Assembly: GCA_019636335.1 (NCBI GenBank)
Contig: JAHBXR010000002.1
Coordinates: forward strand, 248,001 to 312,000
Direction: 5' to 3'
Origin: Pirellulales bacterium
Lineage (GTDB): Bacteria; Planctomycetota; Planctomycetia; Pirellulales; JAEUIK01
DNA length: 64,000 bases
Shown in pieces: positions 17,178 through 27,700 of this stretch. Position numbers and translations under genes: made by a program. The notes under the pieces are model-generated. The model was not told where the DNA came from, did not search any database, and saw only the letters and a program-made list of their open reading frames with translations. Positions within the stretch are counted from its first letter, which is position 1, and each line of letters starts with the position of its first letter.

Positions 17178-18269
17178 CTACATGTAGATCGGGTCGAGCT
17201 CGCGGCGAATGTAGGACATCGAGTGGCGGAAGCTCTCAGCACACGAGGTGCGAATCGTGTCGAGATCGTGGATGAGCCAGCCGCGCCAGTTCATGGGCTC
17301 CATCATCCGCAGGATCTCGGGGAAATCGATCGATCCGCGACCCAGCTCGAACATCGAGTTGTAGTACCGACCCTGCGGCGTATCGCCGGCAAAGTGCTCG
17401 CCGTTGGGGGCCTTGTAGGCGTGGTCTTTGGGATGGCGCGTGGCGTCCTTGAAGTCGAGCCCGACCAGGTTCGGCAGAGTCGATCGCAAGATCGCCTTCA
17501 CGCTGCCCCCCGCCAGGTGCAGGTGAGCGGTGTCCCACCAGCCATAGACGTAGCGGCGATCGGTGCGCTTCAAAAAGGAACGCACATGCTCGGGCGTCTC
17601 GACCATCGAGTACATGTGGTTCTGCACGCCGATCCGCACGCCGAAGTGATCGACCGCCATGCGCCCCATGCTGCTCAGGAACTGGCACATCTGCTCGAAC
17701 AGATCGTCGAATTCCTTGTCCTCGGTGCGCAGGCCCTGGGGCATCGTCGGCATGTAGACGGTCATCGTCCTGGCGCCGAAATACTGATGGATGCGCAAGA
17801 TGTCGCGGGCCTGATCCATCAGCTCCTGCTGCTTCTTGCGATCGTAATAGCGTCCGCCGAAGGGGATCGAACAGAACTTCAGCCCGCGCGTCCCTAGCTC
17901 GTCGCTGAGTTGCTCGATCGACATGTTGTTGTCTTCGAGAATCTTCGGATAGGTGTGAATGCGCAGCCCGTTGAACCCCGAGGCGGCGGTCTCGTCGAGA
18001 ATGCGAATCAAGGGGAGCGGCTGTCCCGGGGGCACTTCGCGCGCCCAGGAGGTGGTAGCCAGCCCGTAGAGCAGGTTCGGCCGCACGAAGGGACCGTTCG
18101 ACGAGGTCGCTTCCTCGACGACTTCTTCGCTGCCGGTCGGGGAAGCAAGCGGGTTCGTATCGAGCTCTGGCTCCTGGGCACGCCCCCAGGCGCCCCAGGC
18201 GAGTGCCTGGCTGCCGGCGAGAGCTCCCAAGGCCCGTTTCTGAAATTCACGTCGACTGAGGGAACGCAT
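17178..18269 (-). CDS. Sugar phosphate isomerase/epimerase-like TIM-barrel protein, Tat-exported
   Basis: About 363 residues from an ATG at 18269 with GGAG nine bases upstream. The N-terminus SLSRREFQKRALGALAG is a Tat-type signal, so the protein folds before export. The body resembles the xylose isomerase-like AP endonuclease 2 superfamily, with likely metal-ligand segments such as VQNHMY, GWWDTAHLHLAG and VGLDFKDATRH. These barrels usually bind divalent metals and act on sugars or inositols. The exact substrate is unknown. It converges with the RND exporter and stands alone. Confidence 0.78.
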   Translation of the reverse strand: MRSLSRREFQKRALGALAGSQALAWGAWGRAQEPELDTNPLASPTGSEEVVEEATSSNGPFVRPNLLYGLATTSWAREVPPGQPLPLIRILDETAASGFNGLRIHTYPKILEDNNMSIEQLSDELGTRGLKFCSIPFGGRYYDRKKQQELMDQARDILRIHQYFGARTMTVYMPTMPQGLRTEDKEFDDLFEQMCQFLSSMGRMAVDHFGVRIGVQNHMYSMVETPEHVRSFLKRTDRRYVYGWWDTAHLHLAGGSVKAILRSTLPNLVGLDFKDATRHPKDHAYKAPNGEHFAGDTPQGRYYNSMFELGRGSIDFPEILRMMEPMNWRGWLIHDLDTIRTSCAESFRHSMSYIRRELDPIYM

Positions 18270-18571
18270 GGAAGGCAAACTCCGATCGCGAAGCGAGGTG
18301 CAAAATAGGGGAGTACCAGCCGACGTGGCGGCCAGACCGGGGCGGCACGAACACCGCGAAAGGGAGCCGTTTGGGCCACAGGAGGCCAGTATAATCCCCC
18401 TCCACGAGCAGGGCAAAAAACCGCGCAAGAACTTGGCGGCCAGCACTTAGGGTCAGGCAGGCACCTGCCCCACGGCCCCGCCACCGCACGGTTTCTACGG
18501 GCACTCGGACGGGTCAGTTCGGCCGGTCCATTTCCCAGGCAGGTTGAACCGTGCGTCGCGAAGCGACGCGA
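18270..18571. other. Intergenic region with the promoter of the TIM-barrel gene
   Basis: 302 bases. The only supported feature is the candidate minus-strand promoter at 18388-18416. Nothing else coding or structured was recognised. Confidence 0.5.
18388..18416 (-). promoter_or_regulatory. Candidate sigma70-type promoter of the TIM-barrel gene
   Basis: On the minus strand TTGCCC (18416-18411) and TATACT (18393-18388) are separated by 17 bases. This predicts a start near 18381 and a leader of about 110 bases before the ATG at 18269. Confidence 0.5.
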
Positions 18572-18742
18572 TCAAGAGTCTTTGAGCTTGGTCAGTTCGG
18601 CCTCGGCCTGGGCGATCTCTTGCTCGAGGCGGCGGATGTCGTCCGGTTCGTCGGGCTGCTGGCGGGCTCCGGCCAACTGCTGGCGAAGCTTCTGCAGCTT
18701 CTGCTTGAGGACTTCAACGCGTTTCTTGGCCTTCTTATCCAT
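18572..18742 (-). CDS. Small coiled-coil protein
   Basis: About 56 residues from an ATG at 18742 with GGAG six bases upstream. The protein is lysine-rich at the start (MDKKAKKRVEVLKQKLQKLR) and heptad-like in two halves separated by a DEPDD loop, so it should form a helical hairpin or coiled coil. No enzyme motif. Its start lies inside the end of the upstream gene, suggesting coupled translation. Function unknown. Confidence 0.65.
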   Translation of the reverse strand: MDKKAKKRVEVLKQKLQKLRQQLAGARQQPDEPDDIRRLEQEIAQAEAELTKLKDS

Positions 18743-19214
18743 GCCGGTCTCCGCCTTGATCGTGGGAATCGCCAGGTTGCTGAGTTGCCCCGGTGTCGAA
18801 CGTCGCCGCGTGCGGGTTCGGCCGGGCAAACTCGTTCGTATCGGTCTGCACGTAGGCCGCTTGATGTCCGTGCGTGGCGACCTGCACCAGATCGGGCTCG
18901 ACATGCACGATCGGTTCGTCGTGATGAAGGCGCAGGGCAGCCAGCATCGCGGTGATGTTCGACAGCTTCAGGCCGAGCCCCTCGTAGAGCGATTCGATCT
19001 CGCTGCCGTACGTCTCGCCGCGCGCGTCGTCGAGCACGCGTTCTTCCGCCGCGACGATGCGTTCGCTGAGTTGATGGACAAGCAGGTCGCGGGCCTCGCG
19101 AAGAATCTCGATCGCGCGCAGTCGGTCGTGCATGGGTAAGCGCAGCTCCGCAACGAAGGGATCGGGCCGCTTGATGTCGAGCGGCCCCACTCTTCGAGCA
19201 TAATTCGAGATCAT
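18735..19214 (-). CDS. Conserved-looking hypothetical protein
   Basis: About 159 residues from an ATG at 19214; an internal Met (MHDRLRAIEILRE) is a possible alternative. The first 100 residues look helical and folded (REARDLLVHQLSERIV and SLYEGLGLKLSNITAMLAAL); the last 45 are His/Asp/Gln-rich and probably disordered. No family recognised. It overlaps the downstream coiled-coil gene by eight bases and follows a membrane protein gene by about 20 bases, so the three genes are probably one transcript. Confidence 0.6.
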   Translation of the reverse strand: MISNYARRVGPLDIKRPDPFVAELRLPMHDRLRAIEILREARDLLVHQLSERIVAAEERVLDDARGETYGSEIESLYEGLGLKLSNITAMLAALRLHHDEPIVHVEPDLVQVATHGHQAAYVQTDTNEFARPNPHAATFDTGATQQPGDSHDQGGDRHG

Positions 19215-19233
19215 TCGTTCGGCAAAAGTGGGC

Positions 19234-19791
19234 TTAGGCGGGGGGCGCCACCACCGCCGGCTCGGTCGGCTTGGGCCCCTTGAGCGGCTTGTCCGCCATC
19301 CGCAGCACGCCGGAGATCATCACCAGGACGATCGCCAGCCACATGTTCAGGTTCAGCCAGAAGCGGGAGTTGGCGCGAATTTTTTCGGTCGATTTGCCCC
19401 GGCCGACCAGGGCCGCCGCGATGTACATGATCATCAACGCCAGCAGAAACTTGATGCCGAAAAGGGGATGGTAGTAAGGGATATCGCTCAACTTGTACTT
19501 GATCTCGAGCATGGCAATGTTGTAAAGCCCGCTGACCAAGAGGAAGCCCAACGACAACATCACCGGCATGAGCCACCGCGAGCGGACGGCCTCGGTCAGG
19601 GCCTTGCGCTGCTCTTCCGACATCACAGCGAGCGAGGGAAGCAAGGCGGTCCGCATGAAGATCGTGCCCCCCACGGCCGTGATGGCGGCCAAAATGTGCA
19701 TCCAGCGAAAGACGATACCGAGAATGTCGAGGAGCACGCGGCGGTTCCTTGGAAGCGAGAACAGAGAGGCGAGGAAACTGGTTTGCCGCAT
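19234..19791 (-). CDS. Four-helix integral membrane protein (CopD/DUF2269-like)
   Basis: About 185 residues with four predicted membrane helices (about 22-52, 73-96, 110-130 and 143-165). The first includes RWMHILAAITAVGGTIF, the His in a helix start being typical of CopD and related putative membrane proteins that may bind haem or copper. No catalytic motif beyond that. An in-frame GTG (VLLDILG, near 19737) could be the true start. Probably the first gene of a small operon with the two hypothetical genes downstream. Confidence 0.65.
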   Translation of the reverse strand: MRQTSFLASLFSLPRNRRVLLDILGIVFRWMHILAAITAVGGTIFMRTALLPSLAVMSEEQRKALTEAVRSRWLMPVMLSLGFLLVSGLYNIAMLEIKYKLSDIPYYHPLFGIKFLLALMIMYIAAALVGRGKSTEKIRANSRFWLNLNMWLAIVLVMISGVLRMADKPLKGPKPTEPAVVAPPA

Positions 19792-19884
19792 CCTAAGAAT
19801 GCGATGGGGCGCTGTCTAGTTGGGAGGCGAGTGCCTGCGCGAGGTTTCGTCCGTGCCAACCTGGCCTCGGCGTGCTGCGGCGTC

Positions 19885-21129
19885 CTAGGTGGCCAGCAGT
19901 CGATCGACCAGGGTCAGGGCCTCGGCACGCGAGTGGATTTCGCCATCGAGTTGCGCCGCGCGCAGCGTGGCGATCAGTTGTCCCATGCGCGGACTGGCGG
20001 GCACGCCGTGCGAGAGGAGATCGTGCCCCGAGACGAGGGGGGGAGGATTCAAATCGTCCGGCGTGCGTATCAACTGCTGACGGCACCAGGCGAGATCGTC
20101 GTGCGGTTTGCTGGCGGCCTGCCGGATGGCCGCGACAAGGGCGATCAAATCGTCGATCCCGGGTTCGATGAGCAACGGTTGCGTCTCTGACCAGCGACGT
20201 CGGGGCGCGTCGTCGAGGGAGCGCTGCTGCGTCACGAGCCAGGCGGCCCGTTCGGCCTCGCGCGTGGCCAGACGCCAGCTCCGTGCGAGCGACTCGATCG
20301 CCAAGCCTGGCGCCGAAACACGATGGGCGAGCGCCGCCAGGGCCAGTGGAAACGAGGCCTCGCCGAGTGCCGCCAGCACGGCCAGCGTTTCGCGCCAATC
20401 GCTCTCGGGGAGCCCGTCGAACTCCGGCGCCACCACCGAGAGCAGCGTCGTTTCGCGCAGCAGTGCCATTCCCTCGGCGCGGCGCGCGTGGCTCAGCACC
20501 ACTCGCATTTCGGCCGCGATGCGCTCGGGACTGACCACGGTCACCTGGTCGGCCATCTCGACCAGGGCGGCTTGCGTCTCGTGATCGAACGTAAAGTCGA
20601 ACGTGGCCGCGAAGCGCACGGCGCGCAACATCCGCAACTTGTCTTCGGCGAAGCGTGCGCGCGGTTCGCCGATGGCCCGGATCAGGCGACGCTGCAGATC
20701 CTCTCGCCCGCCGACGTAGTCGATCACGATTTTGGCCACGGGATCGAAAAAGAGCCCGTTGATCGTAAAGTCGCGCCGCGCGGCGTCATCTTCGGGAGAG
20801 CTGAACGTGACGGCATCGGGATGGCGGCCATCGCTGTAGCTTGCATCGCGGCGAAAGGTGGCGACCTCGATCAGGCCCGCCCCGGCCGGACCGCGTACGG
20901 CGACGACGCCGAAGGCGATGCCGATCTCGAGCGTCCGCTTGCGGCCGAAGGCCTCGCGAATCTCGAGTGGCGTGGCATTCGTGGCGACGTCGTAGTCCTT
21001 CGGCGTGCGTCCCAAGAGTTGATCGCGCACGCAGCCTCCGGCCCAGTAGGCCGTATGACCACGCGCACGCAGTCGCTCGACCACCGAAAGGGCAAAGTCG
21101 CGCTGTGCTTGAGGGTCGGTCGGAGCCAT
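19885..21129 (-). CDS. CCA tRNA nucleotidyltransferase / poly(A) polymerase family protein
   Basis: About 414 residues from an ATG at 21129. Class II nucleotidyltransferase motifs are clear: AYWAGGCVRDQLLGRTPKDYDVAT near the N-terminus gives the GG and the DxD metal-binding pair, followed by RRDFTINGLFFDP and the RIxAIGEPxxRFxEDxLRMLRAVRFAA segment that recognises the nucleotide. The enzyme adds or repairs the CCA end of tRNA, or adds A tails, in the cytoplasm. Sequence alone does not separate CCA-adding from A-adding or poly(A) activity. The C-terminal half is helical and variable, as is usual. Stand-alone gene. Confidence 0.88.
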   Translation of the reverse strand: MAPTDPQAQRDFALSVVERLRARGHTAYWAGGCVRDQLLGRTPKDYDVATNATPLEIREAFGRKRTLEIGIAFGVVAVRGPAGAGLIEVATFRRDASYSDGRHPDAVTFSSPEDDAARRDFTINGLFFDPVAKIVIDYVGGREDLQRRLIRAIGEPRARFAEDKLRMLRAVRFAATFDFTFDHETQAALVEMADQVTVVSPERIAAEMRVVLSHARRAEGMALLRETTLLSVVAPEFDGLPESDWRETLAVLAALGEASFPLALAALAHRVSAPGLAIESLARSWRLATREAERAAWLVTQQRSLDDAPRRRWSETQPLLIEPGIDDLIALVAAIRQAASKPHDDLAWCRQQLIRTPDDLNPPPLVSGHDLLSHGVPASPRMGQLIATLRAAQLDGEIHSRAEALTLVDRLLAT

Positions 21130-21292
21130 GGGAAGCCGTCAGGTCGAAGTCGCGCCGAGAAACGGACGATAGATTACACGAATCGGGGCCTGGCGAACGA
21201 GTGTCCTCGTTCGACACGCCGTGGCGACACAAATCACTCGCGGCGTGGATACGATCCCCGCAGCTTCGAGACCCTCATTACCAGCAAGCTGC

Positions 21293-24200
21293 TCAAGCGA
21301 CGCTGGCCACGTGGGCCAGCCGTTCGCGCAAGAGTTGCTCGGCGCGGCGGCGGTTCTTGCTCCCCACCAGACAGGCGCGTTCCTCGCCGGCGCGCAGGAA
21401 GTGGAGCGTGCTCGACGCCAGCTCGCTTCCCAGGCTCTGTTCGGCGGCCAGCGTATAAACGGCCATCTGCAGTTCGTAATGTTGTGCCAGGTCGTCGAGC
21501 GTGGCGGACTTCGTATCGTTCGTCTTGTAGTCGAGCAGATGCCACGTCCCACGTGCGTCTTGATAGAGACAGTCGATATAGCCACGCAGGTAGCAGCCGG
21601 GCGGTATGCCGTTGGTATCATCGGGGCAGGCCAACATGAACTCCAATTCGGTGTAGACCGCCTGGGCGTGGGACAACTCTGCCGCCCGTGGTGACTTGCA
21701 AAAGTGGGCGACAAGTTCTGCTGCCTGCTGTAGATCGACACTGGCGACCAGGTTCAGGTTCTCGGCCTGTTCGCGTACCAGCCGCGGCAAATCGACCTGG
21801 CCTGCCCAGGGGGTCTCGGCCATGACGGCATGGACGAGCGTTCCCAGCGCGGCTCCTCCGCTTCGAAGATCGGGCTCGATCGTCTCGAGGTCGAGCAGTT
21901 CGCCCCGCTCCTCGTCGGCCACGATTTGTGTGGAATGAAGGTCGCCCGACAGCCGAGAGACGGAAAACTGCCGTGGCGCCAGCAGACGCACCGGGACGGG
22001 CGCCACCAGCCGGGGCAGTTGGCCGGTTGTCTGCCGACCGGCGCGTTCGAGACCGGCGAGCGTTTCGGCAAGGTCGACACGCGGTTTGCTCGTCGTCCCT
22101 CCTGCGGGCAGCGGGGGCTCCGTCGATGTGACCCGCACCAGGGGGCGTTCCATGCCGGGGGGAAGCACGCCGCAAAGTTCGCCCGTCGCCAGATCGAAAC
22201 GCCGCGCGAGCAGTTGCGTCCAGGCACCGCCTGGTTCTCCCAACGATTCGACGGAGCTTGCCAGCATCAGGTAATCGGCCGCGCGGGTCGTGGCCACGTA
22301 GAAGAGGCGTCGCGTTTCTGCCTCTTCTTCGGCCTGTTCGACCAGCGCAAGTAATTCATAGCCGGTCGTGGGCTGCTTGTCCTCGCGCTCTTGCGGTACG
22401 CGAACGAGCGGTCCGAGCTGGGGGTCGAACGCCATGCCGGAACCACGCGCGAGCGACTTGCGATCGAGGTCGGGCACGACCACGACCGGAAACTCGAGCC
22501 CCTTCGACTGATGGATCGTCATCAGTCGCACGACGTCGGTATCTTCCGACTGCGTGGCGGCCGGCGGTTCATGCGGCTGCCTCGCGACGAACTCGGAGAG
22601 TTGTGCGATGAAGTCGTCGAGCGTGAAGGTGCCAGTACGATCGAATTGGCGCGCCTGCTCGACCAGCTTTTTCAGATTCGCGAGCTTGCGCTCGCCCAGA
22701 AACTCGGCCAGCAGAATGGCGTCGTAGCCCGTGCGCGCGAGCGCCTCGTTCACCAGCGCCGCCACGGGCAACCGATCTTTCCTGGCACGCAGCTCGCGCA
22801 AGGTCGCGGCGGCAAAAGCGGCACGCTCCTGCTCGGCCGGAGCAAGCTGCCGCGGTAGTTTCTGGGTGAAGAGCCCCACAGCCAGCCCGCCGTTCTGCCT
22901 GGCCAACCAGTAGAGTGCTTCGTCGGTCAGCGAGAAGAAGGGGCTGCGCAGCACACCGACGAGGCTTACTTCGTCGCAGGGGCTCGCCACCGCCCGCAGC
23001 AGGTTCAGTAGGTCGTGGATTTCCTGCTGCGCGTAGAAGGCATGCCCGCCGACGAGGTAGTAGTCGAGTCCATAGCGTTGGAGCGCCGTTTCGTAATATT
23101 CGACGTCGGACAGGGCGCGAAACAGGATGGCGACGTCGCCTTGCCGCACGGGGCGCAGGTGGGGCGCTTCGCCCGGCTGCTTGCCATGGTCGACCACGAG
23201 CGGCGTCCTCTCATCGATCAGCGTGCGCAGGCGGCGCGCGATCCAATCGGCCTCGCGCTGCCGCTGTTGCGATTTCGAGAGATCGTCTTCCTGCTTCGGC
23301 GACCAGAGAAACTCGATGGCGGGCTTCTCGGTCAGTTGTGGGCGGTGCGCAGCAAGCGGCTCGTAATGGTCTCCCAGCGAGTCGAAGAACAGCGCATTGA
23401 CGAAGTCGAGAATCGCCGGCTGACTGCGAAAGTTTCGCGACAGCGGCAAGCGGCCCTGCTCGGGAGTTTCCTCGCGCAGTCGGCGAAAGACACTCGGGTC
23501 GGCTCCGCGGAAGCGGTAGATCGACTGCTTGTGATCGCCGACGAAGAACAGTTTGCCACGGGCGAGTTCGTTGCCGCAGAGGGCCTTGATGAGCGACACC
23601 TGCAAGGGGTCGGTGTCCTGGAATTCATCGACCAGCAGCATCTGGATGGCGCTGGCGGCGTTGCGGCGGACATGCTCGTGCGCCGGATCGGTCAGCAGCG
23701 CGCGTGCGCCGATCAGCAGATCGTTGAAATCGAGCTGCGCCGCTTCCCGCTTGCGTCGCTCGTAGGCAGTCGCGACTTCTGCCGCGACGTGGATCAGCCG
23801 CAGTCCGAGATCGGCCGAAACCAAGCAGCCGCCGAGATCCAGCTCGACGTGCTTGCCGACTTGATCGATCTCGGCTCGGAGCGACGTCAGCCGATTTTTC
23901 ACGCGCTCGTATACGTCTTCGCTCGGCCAGACTTTGGCCGAGCCCCCCCCTTGGACCTTGGCTTGCTCACGAATGTCTCGCAACAACTGCGCCGGGTTGC
24001 TCGGCAGGGGATCCGATTGAAGCTGCGGCAGCAGGTCGAGCAATATCAAACGGCGCTGTTGCATGACCGGGTGATCGGGCACGTGCTCGCGCAACAGCTC
24101 CGTCAATTCGATCGTGCCGCGAGACGTGGCCAGGCGTCGCAGCAACGCGGGCAGGGCCGTGGCTTGTTGATACTGCTGCCACAAGGTCACTAGCGCGGCG

Positions 24201-24796
24201 GGCGTTTCTTGAATCCAACGCCCGAAGTCGATGTCCTGTCGCGACTCGACCAACTGTGCCAGGTACTCGCGCACGCGCGGCAGCCCCAGCCGGGCAACCA
24301 GCTCGAGTGCCGACTCGTCGCGCGCCGTCAAAAGTCGCCGGAGTTGATCGTCCATCGCTTCGGACAAGATCGTATGAGCTTCGGCCGTTTCGATGACCGA
24401 GAAGCGAGGATCGAGGCCGGCTTCGACCGCGTGGCTGCGCAGCAGCGAACCACAGAACCCGTGAATCGTGCCGATCCGGGCACTGTCGAGATCGCGCAGC
24501 AACGAAAGCCAGTGCCCGGCGTCGGCGTCGTCGGCGCCGAGCAAGCGCCGCCGGCAGGCCTCGCGGATGCGATCGCGCATTTCGCGCGCGGCGCGCTCGG
24601 TGAAGGTGATCGCCACCAATTGCGAGAGATGCTTCACGCGCCGCTGCGCCGGGCCGTGCGGATCGAGATGCGAGAGGAAGCGTTCGGTCAAAACGAACGT
24701 CTTGCCGCAACCGGCTCCGGCCGACAACGCCACGGAGTGCTTGCGCTCGGCAATGGCCCGGGCCTGCTCGTCGGTAAACCTGGTGGCGGCGGTCAT
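21293..24796 (-). CDS. addA: AddA-type ATP-dependent helicase-nuclease subunit
   Basis: About 1167 residues from an ATG at 24796; it overlaps the upstream addB-like stop by ATGA. UvrD/Rep superfamily helicase motifs: Walker A GAGCGKT (27-33), motif II VDEFQDTDP (about 385) and motif III GDHKQSIYRFRGAD. Motif V/VI-like segments include TIHQSKGLEFPVV and RRLFYVATTRA. A C-terminal RecB-type nuclease carries GYIDCLY (about 1068) and LLDYKT (about 1087). With AddB it should resect double-strand breaks and load RecA in recombination repair. The frame upstream of 24796 is a shadow within addB. Confidence 0.88.
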   Translation of the reverse strand: MTAATRFTDEQARAIAERKHSVALSAGAGCGKTFVLTERFLSHLDPHGPAQRRVKHLSQLVAITFTERAAREMRDRIREACRRRLLGADDADAGHWLSLLRDLDSARIGTIHGFCGSLLRSHAVEAGLDPRFSVIETAEAHTILSEAMDDQLRRLLTARDESALELVARLGLPRVREYLAQLVESRQDIDFGRWIQETPAALVTLWQQYQQATALPALLRRLATSRGTIELTELLREHVPDHPVMQQRRLILLDLLPQLQSDPLPSNPAQLLRDIREQAKVQGGGSAKVWPSEDVYERVKNRLTSLRAEIDQVGKHVELDLGGCLVSADLGLRLIHVAAEVATAYERRKREAAQLDFNDLLIGARALLTDPAHEHVRRNAASAIQMLLVDEFQDTDPLQVSLIKALCGNELARGKLFFVGDHKQSIYRFRGADPSVFRRLREETPEQGRLPLSRNFRSQPAILDFVNALFFDSLGDHYEPLAAHRPQLTEKPAIEFLWSPKQEDDLSKSQQRQREADWIARRLRTLIDERTPLVVDHGKQPGEAPHLRPVRQGDVAILFRALSDVEYYETALQRYGLDYYLVGGHAFYAQQEIHDLLNLLRAVASPCDEVSLVGVLRSPFFSLTDEALYWLARQNGGLAVGLFTQKLPRQLAPAEQERAAFAAATLRELRARKDRLPVAALVNEALARTGYDAILLAEFLGERKLANLKKLVEQARQFDRTGTFTLDDFIAQLSEFVARQPHEPPAATQSEDTDVVRLMTIHQSKGLEFPVVVVPDLDRKSLARGSGMAFDPQLGPLVRVPQEREDKQPTTGYELLALVEQAEEEAETRRLFYVATTRAADYLMLASSVESLGEPGGAWTQLLARRFDLATGELCGVLPPGMERPLVRVTSTEPPLPAGGTTSKPRVDLAETLAGLERAGRQTTGQLPRLVAPVPVRLLAPRQFSVSRLSGDLHSTQIVADEERGELLDLETIEPDLRSGGAALGTLVHAVMAETPWAGQVDLPRLVREQAENLNLVASVDLQQAAELVAHFCKSPRAAELSHAQAVYTELEFMLACPDDTNGIPPGCYLRGYIDCLYQDARGTWHLLDYKTNDTKSATLDDLAQHYELQMAVYTLAAEQSLGSELASSTLHFLRAGEERACLVGSKNRRRAEQLLRERLAHVASVA

Positions 24797-27700
24797 GGCA
24801 ACTTGTCCAAGGCGCGAGTCTGGTGAACGCGGCACACGGTGCGAAACGTACACCGGCTCGTGCAGTCTTCGTCTTCGTTCGACATGGGGAACCTGCCCGC
24901 GCGGATCGAGCGCACGAGGCGCAGGACCGTCTCGCGCAGCTTCTGCCGGCGAAGTTCCCATTCGGGGGCTCTGGCTAGGCGTTTTTCGTCGTCTACCGCC
25001 AGGGCCAGCGGTTGGTGAAAGCCGCGCTTGCGGATCTGCCAATAGCCGGCATTCCAGGGCAGGGCCTCGCTGCCGGCCAGCAGCAGGTCTTCGGCGGCGT
25101 GCGTGTAAATGTCGAGCTGCAGCGAGGTGGCGTGGAACTCGCGCAGCTTTTTGGCCGAGGGAACGTAGCCCGTCTTGTAGTCGATGACATTGAACACGAC
25201 GCGGCCGCGGTGTTCTCCCACGTCGAGCCGATCGATGCGCCCCCCGATCAGGACCGTGATATCCCCCTCGGTAATAATGAGTGGCTCGACGGTGGAGATC
25301 GCATCGTCACTAGGGGCCGGCAGCCCGAACGACACCTCGAAATGCCTGGGAGTCGGCGCCGCGTCGAAATCGCTCCAGCTTTGGCTGTAGCCCTGGTGCT
25401 GCTCGGCATACAGTCCGGCCCAACCACCGATCACGCGCCGGTCGATTTCGTCGAGTGCCGCGGAGAGCGTTTCGGCGTGCGCGCTGGATTGCAGCAGCTC
25501 GGCCAGCGTGGCTACGAAATGCTCGTCGAGCGCGGTGCGTGCGGTATCTCCCTCGATCTGCTGTCGATGGAGCAACTTGAGCGTTTCGTGCAGCAGCCAG
25601 CCGCGCCGGGCGTGATCGATCTGCAGGCCGAGCTCGTCGAGCGGCGCCGCGCCTAGCACCTGCTCGGCGAAGAAGCGGAACGGGCATTGGGCGTAGAGCT
25701 CGAGCTGGCTGGGGCTCCACAGATGCTCGTTGCCGAAGTCGCGCGCGAGTTGCGCCAGCGTGGCTTCGCCCACAACGATGCCTTCGTAGATGCCGAATTC
25801 CTCGCGACGGCTTCGTTCGCGCGTGAGGCGCAGGCCGGCAACGATGTTCGCGCCCGCCGTTTGCGTGCGCGCGGCATGCGCGAAAGCGGCCAGCGCCTCG
25901 GGTTGGCCCGACAGCGACAGATCGGCGGCCCGGAGACGCGCTTCGCGCAGCGATAGGGGGTCGTGATCGCGCGGCACCGGCGAGAGTCCCGTCTCGGCAT
26001 GTCGCGTCACGCCGAGGGGGCCGAAGGCGCGTTCCAATTCGGTCAGAAAGGGACTGGCGAGCAGCGGTTCGCCTCGCTCGTCGAGTGCCGGATAGCTGAG
26101 CGTGAGCCGACGCCGAGCACGCGTGACCAGTTCATAGAAAAGGAGCATTTCCTTCTGGTTCTGGTCGGCACGCAACTCGAGCGGCAGTCCCGCCTCGCGG
26201 AAGGCCTGGTACTCATGCTCGGTGTAGAAGCGGTCCTCGCGCAAGGCCGCGGGAAAGGATCGCTCGGTGAGCCCGGCCAGAAAGAGGTAAGGAATCGACA
26301 AGGCGCGCGCGGCCGGCGCCGACACGACGCGCACGCACCCCGACTCGTCGCGGCGCCCCTGGGGGCGATGCCAGCGCGCCACGTCGGCGAGCAGTTGATA
26401 GAACTCGTGCCGCGAGAGTGTCTCGGCCTCTTCTCCCAGATGTCGCTCGAGCTGCGCCAGCCGTTCGAGCGCGGCCAGCAACTCGTCCCACGCGATGCGA
26501 TCGTCGGCCGAGGCCGCGTGAAGCAGCCCCGTCTGCTGGGCCAGTTCCGTCAGCACCGCGCTCCACGTGGCAAGATCGGCTCGTGCCGGAAGGCGATCGT
26601 AGACGGCGGCCAATCGCGTCAGCGTGCTTCGAGCCTGGGTCAGGTCGCGCTGTCGCACGGCGACCATCGCCTCATTCTCGCGCTGCCCCTCTTCGTCGAG
26701 CGGCGCGCGTTGGTCAGCGCGTGCGAGTGCCCACTCGATGGCCTCGAGCAACTTGCGGCGTCCCGAGGGGATCTGCAAACGTCGCACGACACGTTCGATC
26801 GCCGCGGTCGATGTCTCGGCGTGCCAGCCCTGCCAGCGCGGTGCGAAGTAGTTGTTGCCGACGGCGGCGAGCAGGCGGCGATAGGGCCAGTCCTCCTGAT
26901 CGACGCGCAACAGATTGAGCAGGGCGATGATCGGGGGGCGATCGGTCAGCGCCGGCTCCCCTTCGAGAACATAGGGAATTCCCTGTTCGTCGAATACTTC
27001 GCGCACCAGCGGCGCCCAATCGGCCACCGAGCGAAACACGACGGCGATCGCCTCGGCGGCGACCGGCGCGCCGCCGTGTGCCGGATCGCCATCGACGAGC
27101 AACTGCTTGATCCGCCGGCCGACCAGTTCCAGTTCGTTCAGGCGGCCTGCTGCGGCCAGGATTTCTAGGCCGCGGTTGTCGCGCGCCGCCGCGATGTGGC
27201 GCGGATCCTTGAAGAGCTGCGATTCGATGTGCGCCTGGGCCGGCCACGAGGCGCGCTCTTCGCGCGGCAGATGTTCGACGCGACTCCGCGGATGCCGCCT
27301 TTGGAGTTCCTCGAGCGTTGCGCGGCTTTTGGCGAACAACTCGTCGCGGTCCGATTCCGGTTCGAGCGGCAGCGAGATATAGAGGTCCTCGATCCGCTCG
27401 GCGAGAAACTCGAGCATCTCGTGCTGCGTGCGCGTGAAGTCGGTGAAGCCATCGACGACGGCGAGACGCACCCGCGCGTACGCCCCCAACTCCCCCGCGC
27501 GAAGATGCTCGCGGGCCGACCAGAGACGCCCCTCCGAGTCGTAGAGCTGGCAGCGGTTCAATTCCTCCTGGTACTGGCGATAGAGGGTGAGCAGTTCCCG
27601 GTCTTTGGCCGCCAGCGAGCCGCGGGTGCGGCAGACCTGGGCGAAATCGTCGGGCCAGATCTCGATGCGTTTGAGCTCGGCGATCCATTCGGCCAGCAGG

